A DNA stretch of 64,000 nt from Thalassospira indica (GCF_003403095.1 NZ_CP031555.1:2770001-2834000), one strand, 5' to 3'. Positions 18,826-29,527 are shown, numbered from the stretch's first letter. Program-made: numbers and translations. Notes: a model not told the origin generated them from the sequence alone.

Positions 18826-19644
18826 TTAACGCAGAGAAAGCCCTGCGAAACAGATAATAGCAAAGGCCACAGGAAACACCGACAACATCCCGTCAGCACG
18901 ATCAAGCAATCCGCCATGGCCCGGGATCAGGTGACTGCTGTCCTTGACCTTGAAACGACGTTTGAGCGCGGATTCACCAAGATCACCGATTTGGGCAACG
19001 ATCGCCAAAACCATACTGACAGCGACAATCGCCCAATTGATCGCATCGGCACTGAAATAGGTTACCAATCCACCGATCAAACCGGCACAGACCATGCCAC
19101 CGATCAACCCCGCCCATGTTTTCTTTGGGCTGAAGCGTGGTGCGAGTTTTGGCCCGCCGATGGTCTTGCCAAAGGCATAACCGCCTGTGTCGGTCGCCCA
19201 GACAAGGAAGAACAGCCACATAATGATCAGAAGACCGTCGCCATCCTGGGTACGCAGCCAAAGCGCTGACAGTGCAGCAACCGAGATGTACAAAACGCCA
19301 ACGCCGGCAAGCAACCAGTTTGGACCAGAACGAGCCGCAGCAATAATCACACCGATGGCAATCGGCATGACAATGTATTCTTCCTGACCAGCGACATACA
19401 TTATCATCGCAACCGCAAGCGCAACGGCGGTAACAACCGATATTCCGTTATGGTGGTTCGGGGCGCACATGCGCGACCATTCCCACATCATTCCCGCAGA
19501 AAACACAAACAGTAATATGTCAAAATAGGGAGATCCGAACCAGACCGCAGCAATAGCCACTGGCGCCATAACCATCGCGGAAAGAACACGTGGCAACAGG
19601 CCGGAATTGGTATCTTTGCGATCTTGTGTCTCAGATGACGGCAC
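18826..19644 (-). CDS. cdsA: Phosphatidate cytidylyltransferase (CDP-diglyceride synthase)
   Basis: Makes CDP-diacylglycerol from phosphatidate and CTP in the inner membrane, the branch point of phospholipid synthesis. Several hydrophobic helices are present and the family signature SALKRRFKVKDSSHLIPGHGG-LDR is complete near the C-terminus. I favour a GTG start at 19644 (272 aa): GGGAG sits ten bases before it, the overlap with the uppS end is short (14 bases) and the length is typical. The frame continues upstream to an ATG at 19728 (300 aa), but that would overlap uppS by 98 bases and has no good ribosome site that I can see. Confidence 0.92.
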   Translation of the reverse strand: MPSSETQDRKDTNSGLLPRVLSAMVMAPVAIAAVWFGSPYFDILLFVFSAGMMWEWSRMCAPNHHNGISVVTAVALAVAMIMYVAGQEEYIVMPIAIGVIIAAARSGPNWLLAGVGVLYISVAALSALWLRTQDGDGLLIIMWLFFLVWATDTGGYAFGKTIGGPKLAPRFSPKKTWAGLIGGMVCAGLIGGLVTYFSADAINWAIVAVSMVLAIVAQIGDLGESALKRRFKVKDSSHLIPGHGGLLDRADGMLSVFPVAFAIICFAGLSLR

Positions 19645-20371
19645 CAAAACGCCGCTCCCGCCCGGCAAAATTATCGATAGCTTTTTCAAGGTGGCTGCGA
19701 TCAAAGTCCGGCCAAAGCACATCTTCAAAGACGAATTCAGTATAGGCCGACTGCCAGAGCAAGAAGTTGCTGATCCGCTGTTCGCCGCTGGTTCTGATCA
19801 GAAGATCCGGGTCCGGAATACCGGCTGTCGACAAGTTTTGTTCGATCAGGTCTTCGGTAATCTCGTCTGCAGACAGCTCGCCTGCGGCAACCTTGGCGGC
19901 AATATCGCGTACGGCCTGGGTGATTTCGGCACGTGCGCCATAGCTCAGCGCAATGGTCAGGTTCAGGCGCGTATTGTCGCGTGTTTGATCTTCGGCCTTG
20001 GCCAGAAGTGCGCGGATATCATCAGCAAAACGCGAACGATCACCGATAATGCGAATTTTGATACCATTTTTGTGCAAAGTGGATAATTCGCGTTTCACGA
20101 ACAAGCGCAGCAGCCCCATCAGATCGCTGACTTCGCTTTCCGGACGCTTCCAGTTCTCGGTCGAGAAGCCATAAAGCGTCAGATACTCGATCCCAAGTTC
20201 GCCTGCGGCTTCGATGGTGCGACGGACGGCATCAACACCGGCGCGATGCCCCATCGTCCGCGGTCGGCCACGCCCACGCGCCCAGCGCCCGTTGCCATCC
20301 ATGATGATGGCAACATGACGCGGCACACAAAGCGCATCTGAAGGTTGAGTTTGCGAAGAAAGCACAGCCAT
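19631..20371 (-). CDS. uppS: Undecaprenyl diphosphate synthase
   Basis: Cis-prenyltransferase that builds the C55 lipid carrier for peptidoglycan and O-antigen from IPP. The catalytic Asp and diphosphate loop are in IMDGNGRWARGRGRPRTMGHRAG (about residues 25-45), and the C-terminal RTSGEQRISNFLLWQSAYTEF block is fully conserved. 246 aa is normal. It follows frr by two bases and overlaps cdsA. Confidence 0.97.
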   Translation of the reverse strand: MAVLSSQTQPSDALCVPRHVAIIMDGNGRWARGRGRPRTMGHRAGVDAVRRTIEAAGELGIEYLTLYGFSTENWKRPESEVSDLMGLLRLFVKRELSTLHKNGIKIRIIGDRSRFADDIRALLAKAEDQTRDNTRLNLTIALSYGARAEITQAVRDIAAKVAAGELSADEITEDLIEQNLSTAGIPDPDLLIRTSGEQRISNFLLWQSAYTEFVFEDVLWPDFDRSHLEKAIDNFAGRERRFGAVI

Positions 20372-20373
20372 AA

Positions 20374-20937
20374 TCAGACTTGCATGATTTCCTGTTCTTT
20401 GTGGGCGAGTGCTTCGTCGATCTCGCCGATGACCTTGTCGGTCAGCTTCTGGACTTCTTTTTCTTCGTCGTGCATCTCGTCCTTGGAGATGTCACCTTCC
20501 TTTTCCCATTTTTTCAGCTGATCCATGCCATCGCGACGGACGTTACGAACCGAAATCTTGGCCTGCTCGGCATATTTGCCGGCAACTTTTGACAGTTCGG
20601 CACGACGTTCTTCGTTCAGGGCCGGAATCGGAACGCGAACAAGCGTGCCATCAGCCGCCGGGTTCAGGCCAAGGCCCGAATCACGGATGGCTTTTTCGAC
20701 GGCCTTGACCATCGACTTATCCCAAACCTGAACGGAAAGCATACGGGATTCTGGAACACTGACCGATGCCACCTGATTAAGCGGGGTCGGAACGCCATAG
20801 GCTTCAACCATGACCGGTTCCAGAAGGCTCACACTGGCACGCCCGGTACGCAGACCGGTGAACTCCTTGTGCAATACTTCCACAGCCCCTTCCATACGGC
20901 GGGACAGGTCCTTTTTTAGGCCAGCAACGTCAGACAC
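20374..20937 (-). CDS. frr: Ribosome recycling factor
   Basis: Releases mRNA and tRNA from the post-termination ribosome together with EF-G. Family blocks [52 protein letters not shown] and [21 protein letters not shown] are all present. Length 187 aa is normal. It is two bases downstream of pyrH, the usual pyrH-frr arrangement. Confidence 0.97.
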   Translation of the reverse strand: MSDVAGLKKDLSRRMEGAVEVLHKEFTGLRTGRASVSLLEPVMVEAYGVPTPLNQVASVSVPESRMLSVQVWDKSMVKAVEKAIRDSGLGLNPAADGTLVRVPIPALNEERRAELSKVAGKYAEQAKISVRNVRRDGMDQLKKWEKEGDISKDEMHDEEKEVQKLTDKVIGEIDEALAHKEQEIMQV

Positions 20938-20939
20938 GT

Positions 20940-21671
20940 TCAGTCTCCATTCGAAATAATCGTAAACGTCCCCTTCGCAGAAACAACGTCTGCGAAGGCA
21001 CCCGGATTATGCAAAGAAAATACAATAACCGGAATATCATTTTCGCGTGCCAAAGAAATAGCCGATGCGTCCATAACACGCAAATCTTTGGACAGAACTT
21101 CCATATAGGTCAGAGAGTCATAGCGTTCTGCCGTCGGGTCGGTTTTCGGATCCGCAGTGTAGACACCGTCAACCTGAGTACCTTTAAGCAACGCATCACA
21201 GCCCATTTCAACCGCACGCAAGGCAGCAGCAGTATCGGTGGTGAAGAACGGGTTACCAGTGCCCGCAGCAAAGATCACGACACGGCCCTTTTCCATGTGA
21301 CGGACCGCGCGGCGGCGCACATAGGGTTCGCAGACAGAAGACATCGGGATGGCGGATTGTACGCGGGTCTGAACGCCGTGGCGTTCCAACGCGTTCTGAA
21401 CAGCAAGAGCGTTCATGATGGTGGCCAGCATGCCCATATAGTCGGCGGTTGCGCGTTCCATGCCCTGGGAGGCACCTTTGACACCGCGGAAGATGTTCCC
21501 GCCGCCGATCACCATACAGACTTCAGCACCCATGTCATGAACGGCTTTGATTTCGCTGGCAATCCGGTCAACAGTTTCTGGATCGATACCGTATTGCTGT
21601 TTACCCAAAAGCCCCTCGCCCGAGAGCTTCAAAAGGACGCGACGAAACTTCAATGGGCCGTTTTCTGCCAT
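20940..21671 (-). CDS. pyrH: Uridylate kinase (UMP kinase)
   Basis: Phosphorylates UMP to UDP in pyrimidine synthesis; the hexameric bacterial enzyme of the amino acid kinase fold. Motifs are KLSGEGLLG (ATP site, residues about 14-22), GGGNIFRG and the central [15 protein letters not shown] region. I chose the ATG at 21671 (243 aa, [11 protein letters not shown]), which gives the family's usual N-terminus. A longer open frame up to 21797 runs through the tsf terminator and is unlikely to be translated. It heads the large envelope operon. Confidence 0.96.
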   Translation of the reverse strand: MAENGPLKFRRVLLKLSGEGLLGKQQYGIDPETVDRIASEIKAVHDMGAEVCMVIGGGNIFRGVKGASQGMERATADYMGMLATIMNALAVQNALERHGVQTRVQSAIPMSSVCEPYVRRRAVRHMEKGRVVIFAAGTGNPFFTTDTAAALRAVEMGCDALLKGTQVDGVYTADPKTDPTAERYDSLTYMEVLSKDLRVMDASAISLARENDIPVIVFSLHNPGAFADVVSAKGTFTIISNGD

Positions 21672-21738
21672 GTCGGATTGCCTCTTAAATGCCGATGTAA
21701 CGCATTGCCCAAACGCGGGAAATGCAGAATTCAGATAT

Positions 21739-21789
21739 AAAAAGACCGGCGAGTAACAGGGCGGATATGCGCTGCCGACCTCGCCGGTC
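21739..21789 (-). terminator. Terminator after tsf
   Basis: Ten-base perfect stem GACCGGCGAG (21744-21753) with CTCGCCGGTC (21780-21789), 26-base loop, and on the minus strand a TTTTT run directly after the stem. It separates rpsB-tsf from pyrH. Confidence 0.8.
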
Positions 21790-21837
21790 CGGATCATACA
21801 CGAAATGGTGGCAAACGCACCATTCCGAACAGATGTT

Positions 21838-22761
21838 TTATTTGTTCAGCTGCTCAGCAACTTCGGCAGCAAAGTCTTTTTCTTCGCGCTCGATGCCTTC
21901 ACCGAGTTCGAAGCGAACAAAGCCCTTAAGGGTGATCGGCTTGCCAGCTTCTTTGGCAGCATTCTCAATCACGGTTTTGACTTTGTTTTCACCGTCAATC
22001 ACGAAGGTCTGTTCAACCAGAACAACCTGCTCGTAATATTTACGGATACGACCTTCGATCATCTTTTCGATGATTTCTGCCGGACGGCCGGATTCTTTGG
22101 CCTGTTCGGTCAGAACAGCTTTTTCACGCTCTACCAGTTCCGGATCAAGATCATCGACGGTTGCCGATGCCGGGTTGGTTGCAGCAATGTGCATCGCGAT
22201 CTGTTTGCCAAGGCCTTCGAGAACACCAGCGTCTGCTTCGGATTCAAGCGCAACCAGAACACCGATCTTACCCAGATCAGTGGCAACAGCGGAGTGAACG
22301 TAGGAAGCAACAACACCTTTGTCGACAGCCAGACCAGCCGAGCGACGCAGCGACATGTTTTCGCCGATGGTGGCGATCATGTGGGTGACCTGCTCTTCGA
22401 CGTTACGCGAGGTACCCGGGTAAGCAGCAGCTTTGAGGGCATCGATATCGCCGTTAGCAGCAACCGCCTGATTTGCAATTTCGCCAACAAATTTCTGGAA
22501 GTCTTCGTTACGCGAAACGAAGTCGGTCTCGGAGTTCAGCTCGACAACTGCACCTTTGGTGCCGTCAACTGCAACAGCAACCAGACCTTCGGCAGCAACA
22601 CGGCCAGCTTTCTTGGCAGCAGCAGCAAGACCTTTGGTGCGCAGCCAGTCAACAGCTGCTTCAAGGTTACCATCGGTTTCGGACAGCGCTTTTTTGCAAT
22701 CCATCATGCCAGCGCCGGTGGTTTCGCGAAGCTCTTTAACGAGAGCAGCGGTAATAGCCAT
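21838..22761 (-). CDS. tsf: Elongation factor Ts
   Basis: Guanine-nucleotide exchange factor of EF-Tu. The N-terminal UBA-like domain with [21 protein letters not shown] is diagnostic, followed by the [11 protein letters not shown] block that contacts EF-Tu. I chose the ATG at 22761 (307 aa, [11 protein letters not shown]), the standard N-terminus; an ATG 42 bases upstream would add a non-conserved stretch. It follows rpsB across an 87-bp gap with a terminator-like hairpin. Confidence 0.97.
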   Translation of the reverse strand: MAITAALVKELRETTGAGMMDCKKALSETDGNLEAAVDWLRTKGLAAAAKKAGRVAAEGLVAVAVDGTKGAVVELNSETDFVSRNEDFQKFVGEIANQAVAANGDIDALKAAAYPGTSRNVEEQVTHMIATIGENMSLRRSAGLAVDKGVVASYVHSAVATDLGKIGVLVALESEADAGVLEGLGKQIAMHIAATNPASATVDDLDPELVEREKAVLTEQAKESGRPAEIIEKMIEGRIRKYYEQVVLVEQTFVIDGENKVKTVIENAAKEAGKPITLKGFVRFELGEGIEREEKDFAAEVAEQLNK

Positions 22762-22800
22762 TTTTAAAGCCCCTAAGTACGCGATCAGGTTAACACCTAA

Positions 22801-22828
22801 CAAAACGGCGGCATGCTAGCCGCCGTTT
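22801..22828 (-). terminator. Terminator-like hairpin between rpsB and tsf
   Basis: Ten-base perfect stem AAACGGCGGC (22803-22812) with GCCGCCGTTT (22819-22828) and a 6-base loop. On the minus strand it is followed by TTTTGTTA. It is likely a leaky attenuator that lowers tsf expression relative to rpsB. Confidence 0.7.
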
Positions 22829-22848
22829 CATCAGGTACAAAATGAAAC

Positions 22849-23628
22849 TTATGCGGAAGCTTCTTCTGCAGCTTCGGAAGCAGCAGCTGCCTCGGCCGGA
22901 ACTTCTTCCGCCTCGCCAAGGTCTGCGCCAGAAGCAGTCATTTCTTCCTGGATGCCGTCCAGAACGGAACCAACGAACAGATCGCAATACAGCTGGATTG
23001 CGCGGATCGCGTCGTCGTTGCCCGGAACCGGGAACTGAACGTTTGCCGGATCAGAGTTGGAGTCGAGGATCGCAACAACCGGGATGTTCAGGTTTTTGGC
23101 ATCCTGAATAGCAAGCGATTCTTTGTTGGTGTCGACCACGACGATAATGTCCGGAAGACCACCCATGTCCTTAATACCGCCAAGAGCGCGCTCAAGCTTG
23201 TCGCGCGAACGGGTCAGGTTCAGGATTTCTTTTTTGGTCAGACCTTCTGCACCAGCGTTCAGGATCTCGTCCTGTTCTTTGAGGCGCTTGATCGAGTTGG
23301 AAACGGTGTTCCAGTTGGTCAGCATGCCGCCGAGCCAGCGATGGTTCACATAGTACTGGCCGCAACGCTTTGCAGCGTCTGCGATGATAGGGGAAGCCTG
23401 ACGCTTGGTACCGACGAAGAGAACACGACCACCCGAAGCGGTTACGTCACGAACAGCCTGCATCGCGCGATGCAGCATCGGAACGGTTTCCTGCAGGTTC
23501 AGGATGTGAATGTCGTTGCGGGCACCAAAGATGTACGGTTTCATCTTCGGGTTCCAACGGCGGGTGTGGTGACCAAAGTGGACACCAGCTTCCATGAGCT
23601 GGCGCATGGTAAAGGTTGGCAAAGCCAT
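22849..23628 (-). CDS. rpsB: 30S ribosomal protein S2
   Basis: Component of the small ribosomal subunit. The N-terminus [35 protein letters not shown] is diagnostic, as is [15 protein letters not shown] chose the ATG at 23628 with AGGA seven to ten bases upstream; longer frames to 23715 fall in the leader. Length is 259 aa. The C-terminal 35 residues form an acidic/Ala-rich tail ([19 protein letters not shown]) common in alphaproteobacterial S2. The 230-bp upstream gap holds the promoter. Confidence 0.97.
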   Translation of the reverse strand: MALPTFTMRQLMEAGVHFGHHTRRWNPKMKPYIFGARNDIHILNLQETVPMLHRAMQAVRDVTASGGRVLFVGTKRQASPIIADAAKRCGQYYVNHRWLGGMLTNWNTVSNSIKRLKEQDEILNAGAEGLTKKEILNLTRSRDKLERALGGIKDMGGLPDIIVVVDTNKESLAIQDAKNLNIPVVAILDSNSDPANVQFPVPGNDDAIRAIQLYCDLFVGSVLDGIQEEMTASGADLGEAEEVPAEAAAASEAAEEASA

Positions 23629-23757
23629 GATAATTCCTACCTTTTTCCGGTTAATACCTCCGCGGAAGGGAATTCCATACACCATGTATGAAACACCGGA
23701 TGGACGAGTTGCCATATGACGGCAGTCGCCGCTCTTCCGCGTGCGATGTTCGGGCGG

Positions 23758-23786
23758 GTTTTAATCCCCTCAGCGAGAGATTGCAA
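23758..23786 (-). promoter_or_regulatory. rpsB: Candidate sigma-70 promoter of rpsB-tsf
   Basis: On the minus strand, TTGCAA (23781-23786), 17-base spacer, TAAAAC (23758-23763). It would leave a leader of about 120 bases before rpsB. By eye only; no start-site data. Confidence 0.4.
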
Positions 23787-23789
23787 CCC

Positions 23790-23811
23790 CTAAAATGCGC
23801 ACAAATGTGCG
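23790..23811 (-). terminator. Possible terminator of dnaE
   Basis: On the minus strand CGCAC, ATTT loop, GTGCG (23798-23811), followed by CATTTTAG. The stem is short and the U-tract broken, so the call is weak. Confidence 0.35.
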
Positions 23812-23858
23812 GTTCTCAACAGTTCCGACAGACGATGCACGCCAACCAGATGAAATCA

Positions 23859-26800
23859 TCAGATTTCTTCGGCAAATTCCACACCTGGAATCGCGCCTAT
23901 TGCACCGATCAAGGATGGCCCGACCTTGTAGTTTTCTTCAAGCTCGATCTCGGCCATGCGCCCGTCATCACAGACCGTTGACAGACTGACAAGACCACGC
24001 CCCCGACCCGCCTGTTCAAGCAACTGGCGAATTTCCGCGACGGGATCAGGACGGTTCAGGCGAATGCGAATGCCTTCGGCTGCACCGGCAACCGCCTGTT
24101 CGAGGTCTTCGACGCGCTGGCCCTGAATGCGCAATTGGCCTTCACGCATTTCAGCAGAAACGTTGAGCAAAACCGGGCGTCCGGCATTGATGATTTCCTT
24201 ATAAGCCGCCCATGCCTCGGCCCAGAAGGCGACTTCGAAACTGCCGGTCGGGTCCGAGAACATTACAAAGGCAAATTTCGAGCCGTTCTTTTTCGAGATC
24301 ATTTCGCGTGCGTTGATCAGGGTACCGGCCAAGCGGATGGTGCCCTTGTTTGATGCCCGCATGCGGGCCGGCAGTTCCTTGATCGGGGCGATGCCGATGC
24401 GCTGGATGCTTTTGCCAAATGTATCAAGCGGATGGGCCGACAGATAGAAACCAATGGCCGAGAATTCCTCGGTCAGTTTTTCCATCGGCACCCAGTCGCG
24501 TTCATCAGGCAGGCGGATCTGATCCTTGCCAAAGCCGCTGCTGTCGCCAAACATCGAAATCTGATCATCATTACGCGCATGCATTTCGCGCTGCGCAACG
24601 GCGATGACCTTATCGACATTTTCAAACATGACCTTGCGGTTGGACGCCAGACAGTCCAGCGCCCCGGCGCGAACAAGGTTTTCAAGCAGGCGTTTATTGA
24701 CCGCGCGGCTGTCGATGCGCGATGCGAAATCGGTGATGTCTTTGAATGGTCCGTTGGCTTCGCGTTCGGCAACCAGGCTTTCCATTGCGGCATCGCCGAC
24801 ATTTCGAACCGCGGCCAGCGCGTAGCGGATCTTGCGCACGCCATCGTGGTTTTCAACCGAAAACGCGACTTGGGAATTGTTGACACATGGCGGCAGGATT
24901 TCGATTTCAAGCCGTTCGACTTCCTGTTTGAAAATCGCCAGCTTTTCGGTGTTGTGCATATCAAGCGTCATCAACGCAGCCATAAATTCGACCGGGTAGT
25001 TCGCCTTGAGATATGCCGTCTGATAGGCCACCAGCGCATAGGCCGCCGCGTGGGATTTGTTAAAGCCGTAGGATGCGAATTTGGCGACCTGATCAAAGAT
25101 GTCAGACGCTTGTCCGCGATCAACGCCGTTCTTTTCCGCGCCATCGACAAACAGCGAACGCTGTTTTTCCATTTCCTCCGCGATTTTCTTACCCATTGCA
25201 CGGCGCAACAAGTCAGCACCACCGAGCGAGTAGCCCGCCATGATCTGGGCAAGTTCCATGACTTGCTCCTGATAGATCATGATGCCATAGGTTTCTTCGA
25301 GGATCGGCTGCAACATCGGGTGCATGTAGTCAGGTTCTTCCTGACCGTGCTTACGCGCGATGTAATGCGGAATGTTATCCATCGGACCCGGACGATACAG
25401 CGCCACGACAGCGATAATATCTTCGAGCGTATCGGGCTTTAGCCCGCGCAAGACATCCTGCATGCCCTGGGATTCAAGCTGGAACACACCGACGGTTTCG
25501 GCTGCTGACAGAAGCTTGAAGGCCGGGCGATCATCAAGGGGAATTGCACTGATATCAAAGTCTTGCGGGACGTCTTTGCGAAGACGCATCAAATTGACGG
25601 CCTCGATAATCACCGTCAGGGTCTTAAGACCAAGGAAGTCGAACTTCACCAGGCCGGCATTTTCAACATACTTCATGTTGAACTGGGTGACCGGCATATC
25701 TGAGCGCGGATCGCGATAGATCGGGACCAGTTCATCAAGGTCACGGTCACCGATCACGACACCTGCGGCGTGGGTCGAAGAGTTCCGGTAAAGGCCTTCG
25801 ATCTGCATGGCAATCGACAGCAGACGATCAATATCCGGGTCCTCGCGCGCGATGCGGCGAAGGTCCGGTTCCATATCAATGGCTTCTTTCAGCGGGATCG
25901 GCTTGGCCGGATCGCCCGGGATCATTTTACAGATCTTGTCGACATAGCCATAGGGGATCGACAAAACGCGGCCGACGTCACGCACAGCGGCCTTTGCCTG
26001 CAATTTACCAAAGGTAATGATCTGAGCAACGCGGTCATGGCCGTATTTTTTCTGAACGTATTCGATCACCTCGCCACGCCGGTCCTGACAAAAGTCGACG
26101 TCAAAGTCAGGCATCGACACACGTTCCGGATTCAAGAAACGTTCGAACAGCAACGAAAACCGCAGCGGATCAAGGTCGGTAATCAAAAGCGCATAAGCCA
26201 CGAGTGAGCCCGCACCCGAACCACGGCCCGGCCCGACCGGGATTTCATGATCCTTGGCCCACTGGATGAAGTCGGCAACGATCAGGAAGTAACCCGGGAA
26301 GCCCATTTGATTGATGATGCCAAGTTCGTAATCAAGGCGTTCCCAGTAAGGCTTGGCGATTTCTTCTTTTTCCGCATCCGACATTTCATCGGTGAAGACG
26401 TATTTTTCGAGACGGCCTTTCAGGCCTTCTTCGGACATGTGGCGGAGTTCGTCGACCTCGGTGCGGCCTTCGCCGCAATCAAAGGGCGGCAAGATCGGAT
26501 CGATCTTTTCAACGTGCCAAGAACAGCGTTGGGCGATCAAAATCGTATTGTCGCAGGCCTCGGGAATATCGGCGAACAGATCGCGCATTTCAGCTGCCGA
26601 CTTGAAGCGGTGATCGGGGGTCAGTTTCCAACGATCTTCCTGACCAACAACCGCCCCCTGCCCGACGCAAATAAACACGTCATGGGCTTCGTACATATCG
26701 ACCGTCGGGAAGTAGCAGTTATTGGTCGCGACAAGCGGCACATCATGATCATAGGCCAGCTTGATCAGGCCGGGTTCGACCTGTTCTTCAAGCGGTTCGC

Positions 26801-27344
26801 CATGGCGCTGTAGTTCGATGTAAAGGCGGTCACCAAAGATGTCCTTGAGCTCGGACAAGCAGCTTTCGGCCTTTTCGAGCTGTTCTTCACCCAGCAAACG
26901 CGCCAGCGGCCCGGTCGGGCCACCGGTCAGGCAGATGATGTGGTCCGCATATTTGCGGATGTGTTCGTAAAGGGCCTTTGGCTCGCTTCCGGCCTCAGAC
27001 GTCATGTGTGCGCGCGAAACGATTTTCAGCAGGTTGAAATAGCCTTCCTTGTTCTGGGCAATCAGAACAAGGCGGTCTGGCATCGGTTCGCGGACGATTT
27101 TTCCAACAGCGGGTTTATCGCCATAACGTTCCACGCCCATCTGCACGCCAAGGATCGGCTGAATGCCGGCACCGCTCAACGCGCCAGCAAAATCAAGCGC
27201 GCCGAACATGTTGTCGGTGTCGGTTATAGCAACGGCGGGTTGGCCGTCAGCAGCACAGAGTTTGGCAAGCTCCTTGGTCGTGATCGCACCTTCGGCCAGC
27301 GAATAGTTGGTGTGTACACGAAGATGGACGAAACCATTTTCCAT
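23859..27344 (-). CDS. dnaE: DNA polymerase III alpha subunit
   Basis: Catalytic subunit of the replicative polymerase. The N-terminal PHP domain begins HLRVHTNYSLAEGAI (residues 6-20). The palm carries the catalytic acidic motif PDFDVDFCQDRRGEVI near residues 408-424. Then follow the fingers (GRGSGAGSLVAYAL), a helix-hairpin-helix near residues 860-900, and an OB-fold near 1000-1080 (LAGTLINAREMISKKNGSKFAF). Length 1161 aa is normal for DnaE1. It lies downstream of lolD-lolC, an order common in alphaproteobacteria. Start at 27344, which gives the conserved first residues. Confidence 0.97.
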   Translation of the reverse strand: MENGFVHLRVHTNYSLAEGAITTKELAKLCAADGQPAVAITDTDNMFGALDFAGALSGAGIQPILGVQMGVERYGDKPAVGKIVREPMPDRLVLIAQNKEGYFNLLKIVSRAHMTSEAGSEPKALYEHIRKYADHIICLTGGPTGPLARLLGEEQLEKAESCLSELKDIFGDRLYIELQRHGEPLEEQVEPGLIKLAYDHDVPLVATNNCYFPTVDMYEAHDVFICVGQGAVVGQEDRWKLTPDHRFKSAAEMRDLFADIPEACDNTILIAQRCSWHVEKIDPILPPFDCGEGRTEVDELRHMSEEGLKGRLEKYVFTDEMSDAEKEEIAKPYWERLDYELGIINQMGFPGYFLIVADFIQWAKDHEIPVGPGRGSGAGSLVAYALLITDLDPLRFSLLFERFLNPERVSMPDFDVDFCQDRRGEVIEYVQKKYGHDRVAQIITFGKLQAKAAVRDVGRVLSIPYGYVDKICKMIPGDPAKPIPLKEAIDMEPDLRRIAREDPDIDRLLSIAMQIEGLYRNSSTHAAGVVIGDRDLDELVPIYRDPRSDMPVTQFNMKYVENAGLVKFDFLGLKTLTVIIEAVNLMRLRKDVPQDFDISAIPLDDRPAFKLLSAAETVGVFQLESQGMQDVLRGLKPDTLEDIIAVVALYRPGPMDNIPHYIARKHGQEEPDYMHPMLQPILEETYGIMIYQEQVMELAQIMAGYSLGGADLLRRAMGKKIAEEMEKQRSLFVDGAEKNGVDRGQASDIFDQVAKFASYGFNKSHAAAYALVAYQTAYLKANYPVEFMAALMTLDMHNTEKLAIFKQEVERLEIEILPPCVNNSQVAFSVENHDGVRKIRYALAAVRNVGDAAMESLVAEREANGPFKDITDFASRIDSRAVNKRLLENLVRAGALDCLASNRKVMFENVDKVIAVAQREMHARNDDQISMFGDSSGFGKDQIRLPDERDWVPMEKLTEEFSAIGFYLSAHPLDTFGKSIQRIGIAPIKELPARMRASNKGTIRLAGTLINAREMISKKNGSKFAFVMFSDPTGSFEVAFWAEAWAAYKEIINAGRPVLLNVSAEMREGQLRIQGQRVEDLEQAVAGAAEGIRIRLNRPDPVAEIRQLLEQAGRGRGLVSLSTVCDDGRMAEIELEENYKVGPSLIGAIGAIPGVEFAEEI

Positions 27345-27381
27345 CGGAGCCAGACCTCTGAAATGTAAGAAAAATTCAGGA

Positions 27382-27408
27382 TTGCCGCGCCCTTCACAGG
27401 CGCGGCAA
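27382..27408 (-). terminator. Hairpin after lolD, before dnaE
   Basis: Ten-base perfect stem TTGCCGCGCC (27382-27391) with GGCGCGGCAA (27399-27408), 7-base loop. On the minus strand ATTTTT comes only after seven further bases, so it may be a weak terminator or an mRNA 3' end stabiliser. Confidence 0.5.
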
Positions 27409-27433
27409 AACCAGCTTAAAGAATTTTGATCGC

Positions 27434-28168
27434 TTAGGGAAGATCAGCGGGATCGAGTTCGATCAAATGACCGTCGCGCAGCGTCACCACCCGATCCATC
27501 TGGCGTGCAAGTTCCGGGTTATGGGTCGCAATCAGCGACGCCAGACCGGTTTCACGCACCAGTGTCATCAGCATGCCAAACACCGTTTCGGCGGTTTGCG
27601 GATCAAGGTTGCCGGTGGGTTCATCGGCAAACAGCACATCAGGCACATTGGCCAGCGCACGGGCAATCGCCACGCGTTGCTGTTCACCGCCCGACAGACG
27701 CGCCGGACGATGATCAGCACGTTTTTCAAGGCCAAGACAGCGCAGCAATTCCAGCCCGCGTTCTTCGGCCTCGGCCCGTTTAAGGCCCTTGATCATTTGC
27801 GGCATGACGACGTTTTCAAGGGCTGAAAATTCCGGCAGCAAATGATGGTACTGATAGACAAAGCCGATGTGGCTGCGGCGCATTTCGGTACGTGCAAGAT
27901 CAGACAAATCCGTGCTGCGCTTGCCACCGATGGACACCAGCCCCCCATCGGGCTTTTCAAGCAGGCCAGCGATCTGAAGCAGGGTTGATTTACCCGCACC
28001 TGACGGCCCGACAAGAGCAACGATTTCGCCCTGATGGATTTCGAGATCGACGGCCTTCAGAATTTCGAGCTGATCGGGGCCCTGATTGAAAATGCGATCA
28101 ATCTTTTCAAGGCGCAGTACGACTTTGCGCGCGCGCTGTTCGGCGGTTGTTTTCAACAGATCACTCAT
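27434..28168 (-). CDS. lolD: LolD ATPase of the lipoprotein-releasing ABC complex
   Basis: ATP-hydrolysing subunit that, with LolC, frees outer-membrane lipoproteins from the inner membrane for LolA. Walker A GPSGAGKS, signature [15 protein letters not shown] and Walker [13 protein letters not shown] are complete, and the [17 protein letters not shown]-loop is present. I chose the ATG at 28168 (244 aa), which overlaps the lolC stop by eight bases; the frame upstream is inside lolC. Subfamily MacB/LolD is supported by the neighbour. Confidence 0.95.
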   Translation of the reverse strand: MSDLLKTTAEQRARKVVLRLEKIDRIFNQGPDQLEILKAVDLEIHQGEIVALVGPSGAGKSTLLQIAGLLEKPDGGLVSIGGKRSTDLSDLARTEMRRSHIGFVYQYHHLLPEFSALENVVMPQMIKGLKRAEAEERGLELLRCLGLEKRADHRPARLSGGEQQRVAIARALANVPDVLFADEPTGNLDPQTAETVFGMLMTLVRETGLASLIATHNPELARQMDRVVTLRDGHLIELDPADLP

Positions 28169-29411
28169 AACGCAGGGCCTCCACCGGATCGAGGCGCGAT
28201 GCCCGCCATGCCGGATAGACCGTGGCAAGGAAGGACAATGTCAGCGACATGATGCATACCATAACGACCTCGCCGACATCCATGTCGGCGGGAAGCTGCG
28301 ACAGGAAGTAAATCTCGGCATTGAAAAGGTCAGTCCCGGTCAGGCTTTGGATAAACTGACGGATATTCTCGATGTTCAGGCAGAACAGAACCCCAATGAC
28401 CAAGCCCGAAATCGTGCCCAGCACACCGATGGATGCACCAGCCAGGAAGAACACCTTCATGATAGATTGTCGGGTCGCGCCCATGGTGCGCAGGATGGCG
28501 ATATCACGCCCCTTGTCCTTTACCAGCATGACCATGCCCGAAATGATATTAAAGGCCGCAACAAGGATGATCAGGGTCAGGATCAGGAACATCACATTGC
28601 GTTCAACCTGAAGCGCGTTAAAGAACCCGGCATTGGATTGTTGCCAATTGACCAGACGCAAGGATTGCCCGGATAAGCTTGTCAGCAATTCTTCCATGGT
28701 TTCATCAAGTGCGCCGATATCTTCAAGCATCACTTCAAAATGGGTGATTTTTTCCGGCAAGCGGAAATAGACCTGTGCGGCCTCAAGCGGCATGAAGATA
28801 AAGCCGCTGTCATATTCATACATGCCAATGTCAAACAAGCCCGCCACGGTGTAGCCGCGCACACGCGGCACGGAACCAAATGCAGTGACATTGCCCTTTG
28901 GCGAGATCAGGTTGACCGTATCGCCAACGCCCACGCCAAGCTTCATGGCCAAACGCGCGCCCATGATTACGGTGTCTTCACCCTTGAAGTCATCAAGAGA
29001 GCCGAAAACGATATTATCGGCAATAGTTTCGCGTTTCTTGACATCTTCGGGGCGCATGCCGCGCACGATGGCACCGGACGCACGGCCATTTTTCGATGCC
29101 ATCACCTGCCCTTCGACCACGGGTACGGTCAGAACCACATTGCCATTTTTGGCAATCTCGTCTTCGATCTTGGCGTAATCGCCAAGGCCGCCATTACCCT
29201 GTGCATAGACCGAGATATGGCCGTTCAGCCCTAGAATTCGGCCAAGCAGTTCCGCCCTGAAACCATTCATCACCGACATAACAATGATGAGTGTCGCAAC
29301 ACCCAACATGATGCCGAGTAGCGAAAAGATGGCGATGACGGAAACAAAGCCTTCCTGCCGACGTGGACGCAGGTAGCGAAAGGCCACCATACGTTCGAAC
29401 GGACTGAACAT
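28161..29411 (-). CDS. lolC: LolC/E family lipoprotein-releasing permease
   Basis: Inner-membrane permease of the lipoprotein-releasing complex. One N-terminal membrane helix follows [34 protein letters not shown], a large periplasmic MacB-type domain spans about residues 45-270, and three more helices end the protein (FtsX-like domain). Here a single LolC/E-type gene accompanies lolD, consistent with a homodimeric LolF-like permease known in some bacteria. I chose the ATG at 29411 (416 aa); GGAT lies about 10 bases upstream. Confidence 0.93.
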   Translation of the reverse strand: MFSPFERMVAFRYLRPRRQEGFVSVIAIFSLLGIMLGVATLIIVMSVMNGFRAELLGRILGLNGHISVYAQGNGGLGDYAKIEDEIAKNGNVVLTVPVVEGQVMASKNGRASGAIVRGMRPEDVKKRETIADNIVFGSLDDFKGEDTVIMGARLAMKLGVGVGDTVNLISPKGNVTAFGSVPRVRGYTVAGLFDIGMYEYDSGFIFMPLEAAQVYFRLPEKITHFEVMLEDIGALDETMEELLTSLSGQSLRLVNWQQSNAGFFNALQVERNVMFLILTLIILVAAFNIISGMVMLVKDKGRDIAILRTMGATRQSIMKVFFLAGASIGVLGTISGLVIGVLFCLNIENIRQFIQSLTGTDLFNAEIYFLSQLPADMDVGEVVMVCIMSLTLSFLATVYPAWRASRLDPVEALRYE

Positions 29412-29487
29412 GGGCAATCGATCCTTGTGGAAGCGGGTCAGGAAAAAGGTATGAACAAAGAACTTAGCGTTCAAACCGAAAATGGCA

Positions 29488-29511
29488 ACGGGGCAGCACA
29501 TGCTGCCCCGT
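29488..29511 (-). terminator. Hairpin between proS and lolC
   Basis: Eleven-base inverted repeat ACGGGGCAGCA (29488-29498) and TGCTGCCCCGT (29501-29511). On the minus strand TTGCCATTTT follows. It is probably the proS terminator, though the U-tract is interrupted. Confidence 0.55.
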
Positions 29512-29527
29512 CCGAAAGCATATGTGA

